Positions 1 to 7,130 are shown, numbered from the stretch's first letter. The stretch is DNA of 7,274 nucleotides from DASSKF01 sp035690725 (GCA_035690725.1 DASSKF010000130.1:1-7274); one strand, 5' to 3'. Numbers and translations are program-made. The notes: generated by a model not told the origin, from the sequence alone.

Positions 1-1597
<1,597 letters not shown>

Positions 1598-1603
1598 GAC
1601 CGC

Positions 1604-1609
1604 AGCCTA
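1604..1609 (-). promoter_or_regulatory. Candidate -10 element of argS (leaderless start)
   Basis: On the minus strand the hexamer TAGGCT fits the actinobacterial TANNNT -10 consensus and ends 6 bases before the argS ATG, so transcription would begin at or next to the A of the start codon. There is no Shine-Dalgarno and no convincing -35 (the expected position reads CTCCCC). Placement is the main evidence. Confidence 0.5.
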
Positions 1610-1630
1610 CGGACCGCACCGACACCGGGG

Positions 1631-1676
1631 AGCTGCGGCCGAAGCGTGACGGGTGCGTCCCGCCCCGGCCGCAACT
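1631..1676. repeat. 46-bp imperfect palindrome, copy A of a dispersed dyad element
   Basis: The 46 bp form an inverted repeat with 21-base arms and a 4-base centre; 17 of 21 arm positions are complementary. It lies 18 bases after the stop of the minus-strand metallo-beta-lactamase-fold gene and about 33 bases upstream of the argS ATG. Read in the direction of those genes, three of the four mismatches become G·U pairs, so the RNA hairpin in the sense direction has 20 of 21 positions paired; on the other strand they would be C·A. The outer arms (GCGGCCG and CGGCCGCAACT) are shared with the second copy at 3920-3965; identity over the full length is 37 of 46. It has no U-tract, so it is not a textbook intrinsic terminator. 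It could act as a terminator or mRNA 3'-end stabiliser, or be a REP-like dispersed repeat. Confidence 0.8.
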
Positions 1677-1694
1677 CTCCCGCAGGTGTGGGGG

Positions 1695-2303
1695 CTATCG
1701 CCAGAACTCCACGTCCCACCGCTGGGTGGAGATCCGGGTGTCCGGGCCGACGCCGGGGTGCACGACCGTCTGGTTGCGCAGCGAGAACAGCCGGCCGCGG
1801 ATCGACGCGACCTGCTCCTCGATGTCGAAGGCCCGTCCGGCGACGTGCGGGCCGTCGGCGCCGAGGGTGTGCCCGGTGAACACCGCGTCGAGGTCGAGCC
1901 CGTGCCAGCAGGTGCTCCCCGGGGTGTGACCGGGGGTGTGGATCGCCGCGACCCGGGTGCGTCCGACGTCGACGGTCAACCCCTCGACCACCTCCACGTC
2001 GGGGCGCCGGTCCGGCCGGTGTCGCGCCCAGAACGGGAACTCGTCACCGTGCAGGAAGATCAGCGCGCCCGTCGCCTCGGCCAGGTCGATCGCCCCGGAC
2101 ACGTGCTCGGGGTGGACGTGGGTGCACAGGATGAACCGGACCCGACGCTCCCCCACCACGGCCCGTATGCCGGCCATGTCGCCGAGCGGGTCGACCACCG
2201 CGCACTCCTGGGCATCCCCCACGACCCACACGTTGGCGGCCGCCGCGTCACCGGTCGCCACCTCCGCTCGCGGGACGACCAGCTGCTCCACCCATGCGTC
2301 CAC
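1695..2303 (-). CDS. Metallo-beta-lactamase-fold protein with altered metal-ligand positions
   Basis: A 202-residue protein in the MBL-fold hydrolase (glyoxalase II-like) family. Seen: the THxHxDH motif reads THVHPEH (61-67, Asp to Glu at 66); IHTPGHTPGS gives the expected third histidine, H126; the bridging-Asp motif usually written TGDTL reads TGHTL (His145); and the last ligand motif, usually GHG, reads HPGVGPDT (Val185). Three of the seven usual dinuclear-metal ligand positions are therefore changed, so catalysis by the standard mechanism is doubtful; it may bind one metal, use a different set of ligands, or be non-catalytic. No signal peptide or membrane segment is seen. The start is uncertain: GTG at 2303 gives a sensible N-terminus (VDAWVEQLVVP); GTG 2291 or ATG 2363, the latter overlapping the galE promoter, are alternatives. 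It is divergent from galE and upstream of argS on the same strand, separated from argS by the 46-bp palindrome. Substrate unknown. Confidence 0.85.
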   Translation of the reverse strand: MDAWVEQLVVPRAEVATGDAAAANVWVVGDAQECAVVDPLGDMAGIRAVVGERRVRFILCTHVHPEHVSGAIDLAEATGALIFLHGDEFPFWARHRPDRRPDVEVVEGLTVDVGRTRVAAIHTPGHTPGSTCWHGLDLDAVFTGHTLGADGPHVAGRAFDIEEQVASIRGRLFSLRNQTVVHPGVGPDTRISTQRWDVEFWR

Positions 2304-2362
2304 GCCCCCCAGCCAAGCACACAGCACTCGGTGCACACGGCATACCGCTGGGGACGGGCCCA

Positions 2363-2368
2363 TAGGGT
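2363..2368 (+). promoter_or_regulatory. Candidate -10 element of galE (leaderless start)
   Basis: TAGGGT matches TANNNT and ends 7 bases before the galE ATG at 2376. No Shine-Dalgarno precedes the ATG and no clear -35 is seen. It sits in the 72-bp divergent gap between galE and the metallo-beta-lactamase-fold gene. Confidence 0.45.
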
Positions 2369-2375
2369 GGCGCCC

Positions 2376-3392
2376 ATGCGCGTACTCGTCTCCGGCGGAG
2401 CCGGCTACATCGGGTCCCACACGGTCGTCCGGCTCGTGGCAGCGGGGCACGACGTGGTGATCGTGGACAACTTCTCCAACGCCAAGCCCGCCGTCGTCGG
2501 CCGCCTCGAGGCGATCACCGGGACCCACCTGCCGGTGCACGGTTTCGACCTGCGGGACGCCGACAAGACCGAGCACCTGTTCGCGCACGAGCAGATCGAC
2601 GCGGTCATCCACTTCGCCGGGTTCAAGGCGGTCGGCGAGAGCGTCGCGAAACCGCTGGAGTACTACGAGAACAACCTCGGCTCGACCTTCTCGCTGGTGC
2701 GGGCGATGCAGCGGCACGGCGTGGACAAGCTGGTCTTCTCGTCCTCGGCCACGGTCTACGGCACGGACCAGGAGGCGGCCACCGAGGACCGCCCGACGTC
2801 GGCGACCAACCCCTACGGGTGGACGAAGGTGATGCAGGAGCAGGTCCTGCGCGACGTCGCCGCCGCCCAGGAGAACTGGCGCATCGCGCTGCTGCGCTAC
2901 TTCAACCCGGTCGGCGCCCACGAGTCCGGCACGATCGGCGAGGACCCGAGCGACATCCCGAACAACCTCATGCCGTTCATCGCCCAGGTCGCGATCGGCC
3001 GGCGCGAGAAGCTGCGCGTCTTCGGCGACGACTACGACACCGTCGACGGCACCGGCGTGCGCGACTACATCCACGTGGAGGACCTCGCCGCCGGTCACGT
3101 GGCCGCGCTCGACAAGCTCACCCGGACCGACGAGCCGGTCAGCACCTGGAACCTCGGGACCGGCCGCGGCACCAGCGTGCTGCAGCTGCTGCGCGCGTTC
3201 GAGAAGGCGGTCGGGCGCGAGCTGCCCCACGAGGTGGTGGGGCGCCGTCCCGGCGACATCGCGACGTCGTATGCCGACCCCTCCCGCGCCCACGCCGAGC
3301 TCGGTTGGCGCGCCATGAAGTCGGTCGAGGACATGTGCGCCGACGCCTGGCGCTGGCAGTCCCAGAACCCGAACGGCTACCGGGACGCCTGA
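2376..3392 (+). CDS. galE: UDP-glucose 4-epimerase
   Basis: Interconverts UDP-glucose and UDP-galactose (Leloir pathway; also supplies UDP-galactose for cell-wall glycans and polysaccharides). It is an extended short-chain dehydrogenase/reductase with bound NAD. The 338 residues match the usual GalE length. Seen: dinucleotide-binding GGAGYIGSH at 7-15, Asp31 at the end of the second strand for the adenosine ribose, HFAGFKAVGESV, SSSATVYG with catalytic-type Ser124, NPYGWTK with Tyr147 and Lys151 (YxxxK), LRYFNPVGAHESGTIGEDP, IPNNLMPFIAQVA and GTGVRDYIHVEDLA. These follow E. coli GalE closely, so function is well supported. The ATG at 2376 is chosen because the Rossmann motif starts almost immediately, as in the family. 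It is monocistronic or first of a run; the next plus-strand gene starts about 95 bases later. Confidence 0.97.
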   Translation: MRVLVSGGAGYIGSHTVVRLVAAGHDVVIVDNFSNAKPAVVGRLEAITGTHLPVHGFDLRDADKTEHLFAHEQIDAVIHFAGFKAVGESVAKPLEYYENNLGSTFSLVRAMQRHGVDKLVFSSSATVYGTDQEAATEDRPTSATNPYGWTKVMQEQVLRDVAAAQENWRIALLRYFNPVGAHESGTIGEDPSDIPNNLMPFIAQVAIGRREKLRVFGDDYDTVDGTGVRDYIHVEDLAAGHVAALDKLTRTDEPVSTWNLGTGRGTSVLQLLRAFEKAVGRELPHEVVGRRPGDIATSYADPSRAHAELGWRAMKSVEDMCADAWRWQSQNPNGYRDA

Positions 3393-3412
3393 GCCTCGGG
3401 AAGGGCGAACGG

Positions 3413-3484
3413 TTTTTCACGGTTTCCCCGCGCGTCACCCCCATCGCCGTCCTCGTCATGGTCCAGGCCGCGGCAATCGCGTAG
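3413..3484 (+). other. Stranded first-helix segment ending in an amber codon, in frame with the next gene
   Basis: In the frame of the downstream membrane gene, these codons read FFTVSPRVTPIAVLVM followed by VQAAAIA and then TAG at 3482-3484. The hydrophobic stretch resembles the first transmembrane helix of small four-helix actinobacterial membrane proteins, and the downstream gene otherwise begins directly in an extracytoplasmic-loop-like region. There is no ATG, GTG or TTG in this frame between the galE stop and ATG 3458. Translation from 3458 would give only the peptide MVQAAAIA, ending 3 bases before ATG 3488. A single G-to-A change of a TGG Trp codon would create this TAG. The segment is therefore most simply the cut-off 5' part of the 3488 gene; a short leader peptide coupled to the downstream start is an alternative. 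Confidence 0.55.
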
Positions 3485-3487
3485 ACC

Positions 3488-3904
3488 ATGTTCAGCATCG
3501 GCCACGCGGTGTTCGAGGAGAACGCCACGATCGACAAGAACTCCGACGTCGGCGGAGCCGGGTTCGCCATCCACGCCATGGACGGCGAGATGCTCATCCC
3601 GCTGCTCGCCCTGGTCCTGCTCGTCGTGGCACTCGTCGCACGCTTCGAGGGCGCGGTGAAGTGGGCCGCCATCATCCTCGCCGACGTCGCCGTGCAGATC
3701 GGCTTGGCCGTGGTGCCCGGTCCCGCCGGGCTCATGGGCACGTTGCACGGGCTCAGCGCGCTGGTGCTGTTCACGGCGTCGGCCTACGCCAGCTACGTCG
3801 TCAGCCGGGCCCCCGCGGCCGCGCCGGTCACCGCCCCACTGCCCGCCACGAGCACCGGGCTCGCCGGCGAGGGCGGGCTCGGCGGGGGCGCCCACCTGCG
3901 CTGA
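3488..3904 (+). CDS. Small multi-helix membrane protein, probably missing its first helix (possible pseudogene)
   Basis: The 138-residue frame from ATG 3488 has three hydrophobic segments, at about 36-51 (LIPLLALVLLVVALVA), 59-76 (WAAIILADVAVQIGLAVV) and 85-106, and an Ala/Pro/Gly-rich tail. Recurrent-looking motifs are GFAIHAMDGEMLIP (His29), GAVKWA and GTLHGLSALVLF (His87); the pair of membrane-edge histidines could bind a cofactor, but that is inference. The pattern recalls uncharacterised four-helix actinobacterial membrane proteins; I tentatively think of the DUF6220 type. The usual first helix seems to be encoded just upstream in the same frame (3413-3481) but is separated by TAG at 3482. 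The codon pattern downstream still looks like a protein under selection. It may be a recent pseudogene, a reinitiating or readthrough gene, or a sequence error. Copy B of the 46-bp palindrome begins 15 bases after its stop. Confidence 0.65.
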   Translation: MFSIGHAVFEENATIDKNSDVGGAGFAIHAMDGEMLIPLLALVLLVVALVARFEGAVKWAAIILADVAVQIGLAVVPGPAGLMGTLHGLSALVLFTASAYASYVVSRAPAAAPVTAPLPATSTGLAGEGGLGGGAHLR

Positions 3905-3919
3905 CCCCCTCCCGACGGA

Positions 3920-3965
3920 AGTTGCGGCCGGAGCGTGACACCTGTGTCACGGTCCGGCCGCAACT
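3920..3965. repeat. 46-bp near-perfect palindrome, copy B of the dispersed dyad element
   Basis: Arms of 21 bases (3920-3940 and 3945-3965) are complementary at 20 of 21 positions, around the centre CCTG. It begins 15 bases after the stop of the 3488-3904 gene and ends about 50 bases before the bioD -10. Its length, arm sequence and position after a stop match copy A at 1631-1676. At arm positions 21/26 copy A has a G-C pair and copy B an A-T pair, a compensatory difference that points to selection on pairing. There is no T-tract after it. Likely roles are transcription termination or 3'-end protection of the upstream mRNA, or a REP-like repeat. Confidence 0.85.
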
Positions 3966-4014
3966 CCGCGGTGGTTCGGGAGGCGCCCACACGGCTCCGT
4001 GGGCGGCCATGGGA

Positions 4015-4020
4015 CACAAT
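4015..4020 (+). promoter_or_regulatory. Candidate -10 element of the bioD-like gene
   Basis: CACAAT keeps the key A2 and T6 of the -10 consensus and ends 8 bases before ATG 4029. No Shine-Dalgarno is visible. The same hexamer precedes the next gene's start at a similar distance, which supports both calls. Confidence 0.45.
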
Positions 4021-4028
4021 CGGCCCTG

Positions 4029-4727
4029 ATGGCTCTCCTGGCACCGATCATGGTCGTCACCGGCACCGGCCCCGGTGTCGGCAAGACGGTGACGACCGCG
4101 GCGCTGGCTGCCGGCTTCGACCAGCACGACCTGCGGGTCGTCGTGGTCAAGCTCGCGCAGACCGGCCGCCGTGAGGGGGAGCCCGGAGACCTGGAGGAGG
4201 TCGTGCGCCTCGCGGGGGACGTCGAGACCCACGAGCTGTTCCGGCTCGAGGATCCGCTCCCGCTGGTGACCGGCGCCCGGCGCCGGGGGGTCGTGCTGCC
4301 GCTGGTGGACGAGCACGCCGACCGGCTCATCTCCTTCGCCGGTCGCGAGGACGTCGACCTCGTCCTCGTGGAGAGCACCGGCGGGGTCCTCGACCGCCTC
4401 GACGGGCCCGGCGGCACGCTCGCCGACCTCGGCATCACCCTGCGGCACCGGCACGCCCGGGTCGGGGTGGTCGTCGTGACCCGTCCCGGCCTCGGCGCGC
4501 TGAACGCCTGCGCCCTCACCACGGAGGCGCTCGCCGCCCGCGACCTGGAGTGCCTCGGCGTGGTGCTCGGGTCGTGGCCGAAGGACCCCGACCTGGTGGC
4601 CCTGACCAACCTCAGCGACCTGCCCTCGGTGACCGACGCGCCGCTCATCGGGCGGATCCCCGAGGAGGCCGGGTCCTGGGAGCGGGAGCGCTTCCGCGCC
4701 GAGTCCCCCGCGTGGGTCACCCTCTGA
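4029..4727 (+). CDS. bioD: Dethiobiotin synthetase (BioD family)
   Basis: BioD closes the ureido ring of dethiobiotin from 7,8-diaminopelargonate, CO2 and ATP, the penultimate step of biotin synthesis. Seen in 232 residues: the P-loop VVTGTGPGVGKTVT with Lys19 and Thr20, VVVVKLAQTG with Lys41 and Thr45 in the substrate/carbamate-binding position, LVLVESTGGVLDRL with Glu115, VVVVTRPGLGALNACALT, and the C-terminal GVVLGSWP...NLSDLPSV...PLIGRIPEEAG adenine-site region typical of actinobacterial BioD. Length is normal. Two conserved spots differ from the family norm as I know it: KPVQTG is KLAQTG, and EGAGG is ESTGG. ATG 4029 is preferred because of the -10 hexamer 8 bases upstream; ATG 4050 and GTG 3999 are in frame as alternatives. 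No bioA, bioF or bioB is adjacent, so the biotin role rests on homology. It is followed 23 bases later by a phosphatase gene. Confidence 0.87.
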   Translation: MALLAPIMVVTGTGPGVGKTVTTAALAAGFDQHDLRVVVVKLAQTGRREGEPGDLEEVVRLAGDVETHELFRLEDPLPLVTGARRRGVVLPLVDEHADRLISFAGREDVDLVLVESTGGVLDRLDGPGGTLADLGITLRHRHARVGVVVVTRPGLGALNACALTTEALAARDLECLGVVLGSWPKDPDLVALTNLSDLPSVTDAPLIGRIPEEAGSWERERFRAESPAWVTL

Positions 4728-4738
4728 CCCGCTCCGGT

Positions 4739-4744
4739 CACAAT
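4739..4744 (+). promoter_or_regulatory. Candidate -10 element of the phosphatase gene (leaderless start)
   Basis: CACAAT lies 12 bases after the bioD stop and ends exactly 6 bases before the ATG at 4751, the spacing expected for a transcript starting at the A of the start codon. No Shine-Dalgarno is present, and the -35 position would lie inside bioD. Confidence 0.5.
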
Positions 4745-4750
4745 GGCGCC

Positions 4751-5269
4751 ATGACTGGCACCGGCGACCACACGGCATACCGCGTCAGCGTCATCTGCTC
4801 GGGCAACATCTGCCGCTCCCCCATGGCGGAGGTGATCCTCCGGTCGATGGTCGAGGCCGCGGGCCTCGGTGAGCGGGTCCGGGTCGACTCGGCAGGGATC
4901 GGGGACTGGCACGTCGGGGACCCGGCCGACCCGCGCACCCTGACGGCCCTGCAGGAGCACGGGTATGACGGGTCCGCCCACCGGGCACAGCAGGTCACCG
5001 AGCGCTGGCTGGCCGAGCACGACCTGGTGCTGGTCGCCGACCTCGGCCACCGGGAAGCGCTGGAGGAGCTGGCCCGTCCCGGGGACGCCGAGGTGCGGCT
5101 GCTGCGCGAGTTCGACCCGGAGGCGGTGGCCGCGCGGACCCTGGAGACGGACGACCCCTACTTCGGTGACGCGCAGGGGTTCGACCGCTGCCTGCGCGAG
5201 GTGGAGGCTGCCTGCCATGGGCTGGTGGACCACCTCGCGGCCGAGCTGGCCGGAGCGGGCCGGTCCTGA
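4751..5269 (+). CDS. Low-molecular-weight protein tyrosine phosphatase
   Basis: Cytoplasmic phosphatase of the LMW-PTP family (PtpA/Wzb-like, arsenate-reductase fold) that removes phosphate from phosphotyrosine through a cysteinyl-phosphate intermediate. Seen in 172 residues: the P-loop CSGNICRSPMAE with nucleophile Cys16 and Arg22 (CX5RS), VRVDSAGIGDWHVGDPADPR after it, and ETDDPYFGD with the general-acid Asp135 in the DPY motif. Every catalytic residue expected for an active enzyme is present. Start ATG 4751 leaves a short polar N-terminal extension (MTGTGDHTAY) before the first strand; no nearer start codon is available. The gene is not next to a tyrosine kinase or capsule cluster, so it looks more like a PtpA-type stand-alone enzyme than Wzb. 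Its 3' end converges with the antiporter gene across 20 bases. Confidence 0.94.
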   Translation: MTGTGDHTAYRVSVICSGNICRSPMAEVILRSMVEAAGLGERVRVDSAGIGDWHVGDPADPRTLTALQEHGYDGSAHRAQQVTERWLAEHDLVLVADLGHREALEELARPGDAEVRLLREFDPEAVAARTLETDDPYFGDAQGFDRCLREVEAACHGLVDHLAAELAGAGRS

Positions 5270-5289
5270 TCCCGGTCGGCGCAGGCCGC

Positions 5290-6483
5290 TCAGGCCGGCA
5301 CCGCGTCCGCTCGCGGGGCCCGCAGCAGCGACAGGCCGAGCCGGGGGAAGAGGACGACGGACAGCAGGCTCGCGGTCAACAGCGCGGCGCCGGTCCCCGA
5401 GGTCAACCGGCCCAGCTCGATGCCCAGCTGCACCACCACGATCGGCATCGTCAGGGTGGTCGCCTGGAGCAGCCCCGCCGACAGCACCAGGCGCTGCGGC
5501 AACAACGTCCGGTAGGCAAGCGCAGGCAGTCCCCGGACCAGCAGCATCGCGGCCAGGAAGACCGGGACCTTGGCCATCGTGCCCGGGTTGACCAGGGCAC
5601 CGATGTCGAGCTCCACGCCCGTCGCGACGAAGAAGACCGGGACCAGGAAGCCGAACGCGATCGACTCGAGCTTGATCCGGAACACCGGTTGCACGTCCGG
5701 CTCGTACTGCCCGAGGACGCGCAGGATCACGCCGGCCATGAACGCGCCGAGGATCATCGCGAGCCCGAACTGCTCGGCCGCCACGGCGAACGCCAGCGCC
5801 AGCACGATCGCGAGCCGGACCCGCAGCTGGCTGCTCGTGTCGTCGAGCCGGCGCAGCACGGCGGTCAGCCAGTCCGCCCGGACGGCTCGGGTCAGGGCGA
5901 CCGCCGCGGCGGCGACGACCAGGCCGAAGCCGCCGAGCAGGAGCAGCTCGCCGGCGGGTGACTCCGAGGTCAGCGAGAAGAGCAGCGAGAGCAGCACGAC
6001 CGGCACGAACTCGGCGATCGTGCCGGCAGTGATGACGAGCTGGCCGAAGTCGGTGTCCGTCTGGCCGGCGTCCTTGAGCAGCGGGATCAGTGCCCCGAGG
6101 GACGTCGACATGAGCGGGATCGCGATGAGGATCGGCGTCAGGACGAGGGACCCGGCGAAGAGGAGGTAACCGGCCAGGATGCCCAGCGCGACCGACCCGG
6201 CGTACCCGGCGACCGACAGGCTCATCAGCCGACCGCGCAGTCGCTGCGGGTCGATCTCGAAGCCGGCCATGAACAGCAGCATGCCCAGCCCGAGGTCGGA
6301 CACGACCTGGACCGGTGCGTCCACGTGCACCCAGCCCAGCACGGCCGGGCCCACCACGATCCCGCCCACGATCTCCAGGACCAGCGACGGGAGCGGCAGG
6401 GACGGGACCAGCTCGAGCAGCAGCGGCACCGCGACGGCGACGACGCCGACGACGAGCAGTCCGGTGAACGTCAGGGTCGGCAC
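5290..6483 (-). CDS. CPA2-type cation/proton antiporter, membrane domain only
   Basis: Integral membrane protein of the monovalent cation:proton antiporter-2 family (Na+/H+ or K+/H+ exchange; KefB/C and NapA relatives). The 397 residues hold about 12-13 hydrophobic segments, beginning near residues 7-26, 34-52 and 63-77 and ending near 361-384. Family-like motifs are LGLGMLLFMAGFEID (64-78), STSLGALIPLLKDAG (126-140), GQLVITAGTIAEFVPVVLLS (147-166), LAMILGAFMAGVIL (241-254) and FLVPVFFVATGVELDI (279-294). The ion-binding position, usually an acidic pair or xD in the helix after the STxxALP-like segment, reads Ala157-Glu158. No RCK/TrkA-N domain follows the membrane part. Start is GTG 6483, with a G-rich Shine-Dalgarno-like GGGGGTGG just upstream and a TAGACT -10 candidate farther back. 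Ion specificity cannot be told from sequence. Confidence 0.92.
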   Translation of the reverse strand: MPTLTFTGLLVVGVVAVAVPLLLELVPSLPLPSLVLEIVGGIVVGPAVLGWVHVDAPVQVVSDLGLGMLLFMAGFEIDPQRLRGRLMSLSVAGYAGSVALGILAGYLLFAGSLVLTPILIAIPLMSTSLGALIPLLKDAGQTDTDFGQLVITAGTIAEFVPVVLLSLLFSLTSESPAGELLLLGGFGLVVAAAAVALTRAVRADWLTAVLRRLDDTSSQLRVRLAIVLALAFAVAAEQFGLAMILGAFMAGVILRVLGQYEPDVQPVFRIKLESIAFGFLVPVFFVATGVELDIGALVNPGTMAKVPVFLAAMLLVRGLPALAYRTLLPQRLVLSAGLLQATTLTMPIVVVQLGIELGRLTSGTGAALLTASLLSVVLFPRLGLSLLRAPRADAVPA

Positions 6484-6515
6484 GGTGCCACCCCCAACCG
6501 AGTCGGGAACACCGC

Positions 6516-6521
6516 AGTCTA
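6516..6521 (-). promoter_or_regulatory. Candidate -10 element of the antiporter gene
   Basis: On minus, TAGACT fits TANNNT and ends 32 bases before the GTG 6483 start, giving a short untranslated leader of about 25 bases that contains a G-rich Shine-Dalgarno-like run. The -35 region is weak (TCCGAC at 17-base spacing). The same TAGACT hexamer precedes the DUF1232-like gene. Confidence 0.4.
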
Positions 6522-6597
6522 TTGCGCGGTGCGGCGCCGTCGGATGCGTTTGCGCCTGCTGGTGCGCCTGCGCTCCGGTGGGTGAGCGGGTGCCGGC

Positions 6598-7029
6598 TCA
6601 GGGGCGCAGGTAGGGCCCGAGCTCCTCGGCCGCTGCGCCGAACACCCAGCGCAGGATCGCGGCGTCGTCCACCCGCCCGCCGGGGCGGTCGTCGGGGATG
6701 ACGTCGTCGACGGTGACGAGGTAGTGCAGGGCGGCGACCACCAGGCGCAGGTGCGCCGCCTCGAGCGCGGTCGGCTCGGGGGCGTCGGGGTCGTCGATCG
6801 CGTCCGCGCGGGCGAGCACCAGGGCGACGGCCGGTCCGACCTCCGGCCCGTGCGGCACCGCGGGCGCGTGCGGGAAGTCCTTGCGCGCGACCTGCTCGAC
6901 CAGCTGCAGCAGCCGCTGCCGGTCGGTCACCAACGTCTCCGCCGCCCGGCGGGACCGGGCGAACGGGCGAGAGGTGAGCAGTCGGGTCAGGCCCGGGACG
7001 GGCAGGTTCGCGTCGGCGGGCTCGGACAT
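6598..7029 (-). CDS. DUF1232 (YkvA-like) small protein
   Basis: The protein has 143 residues. Its C-terminal part shows the DUF1232 pattern: LRLVVAALHYLVTVDDVIPDD at 94-114, then GGRVDDAAIL at 117-126, equivalent to the usual YLxSPxDLIPDxxPxxGxxDDAxxL. The N-terminal half (1-90) is polar and helical in character, with an Arg-rich stretch (RPFARSRRAAETL, 21-33). The function of this family is not established; many members are small membrane-associated proteins, but this helix is only moderately hydrophobic. ATG 7029 is chosen over the upstream start at 7146 because a TAGACT hexamer lies 8 bases before it and the upstream extension is low-complexity Arg/Pro/Ser and overlaps the start of the divergent VOC gene. 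It lies 114 bases upstream of the antiporter gene on the same strand and could be partly co-transcribed with it. Confidence 0.82.
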   Translation of the reverse strand: MSEPADANLPVPGLTRLLTSRPFARSRRAAETLVTDRQRLLQLVEQVARKDFPHAPAVPHGPEVGPAVALVLARADAIDDPDAPEPTALEAAHLRLVVAALHYLVTVDDVIPDDRPGGRVDDAAILRWVFGAAAEELGPYLRP

Positions 7030-7037
7030 CGCCGGTG

Positions 7038-7043
7038 AGTCTA
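7038..7043 (-). promoter_or_regulatory. Candidate -10 element of the DUF1232-like gene
   Basis: TAGACT on minus ends 8 bases before ATG 7029. No Shine-Dalgarno is present. The identical hexamer is the -10 candidate of the antiporter gene downstream. Confidence 0.45.
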
Positions 7044-7081
7044 AGCAGTGGCTGCTGGCGTCGCGGCAGCGGCTGGTGGCA

Positions 7082-7109
7082 GGCTGCCCGTGACCGGCTG
7101 CCCGTGACG
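7082..7109. repeat. Two tandem copies of a 14-bp unit in a divergent gap
   Basis: GGCTGCCCGTGACC at 7082-7095 is followed directly by GGCTGCCCGTGACG at 7096-7109, identical at 13 of 14 bases. It lies between the DUF1232-like gene and the VOC gene, upstream of the VOC Shine-Dalgarno. It could be a chance slippage duplication or a paired operator for one of the two promoters; nothing decides between these. Confidence 0.6.
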
Positions 7110-7123
7110 GCCGGCCCGGACGC

Positions 7124-7130
7124 GAAGGAG
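7124..7130 (+). promoter_or_regulatory. Strong Shine-Dalgarno of the VOC gene
   Basis: GAAGGAG, 4 bases before ATG 7135, is the best ribosome binding site in the window and fixes this start. It contrasts with the apparently leaderless starts of several neighbours. Confidence 0.8.

Noticed and set aside
1653..2375. A plus-strand N-terminal extension of galE
   Set aside because: GalE starts with its Rossmann motif at residue 6-7; the extension is the antisense of the metallo-beta-lactamase-fold gene and matches no domain.
1695..3293. A 532-codon open minus-strand frame running antisense through galE into the metallo-beta-lactamase-fold gene
   Set aside because: The part opposite galE is low-complexity Val/Gly/Asp/Arg sequence typical of an antisense shadow in GC-rich DNA; only the section from about 2303 down has recognisable motifs.
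1631..3965. The two palindromes as CRISPR repeats
   Set aside because: Only two copies more than 2 kb apart with genes between them, no spacers and no cas genes.
3999..4028. GTG 3999 as the start of the bioD-like gene
   Set aside because: It would lie upstream of the candidate -10 and add residues (VGGHGTQSAL) not expected before the P-loop strand; ATG 4029 fits better.
3947..5233. Long minus-strand frames opposite bioD and the phosphatase
   Set aside because: Composition is shadow-like (Ser/Arg/Thr/Pro runs), and both plus-strand genes have complete catalytic motifs.
5240..5310. A terminator between the convergent phosphatase and antiporter genes
   Set aside because: Only short GC-rich partial pairings are visible and there is no T-tract; nothing stands above background.
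6540..6585. Arg-rich short plus-strand reading (RRRRMRLRLLVRLRSGG) and the TGCGCCTGC direct repeat between the antiporter and DUF1232-like genes
   Set aside because: CGC-rich DNA yields such strings by chance; the repeat is only 9 bp, and no ribosome binding site or start context supports a peptide.
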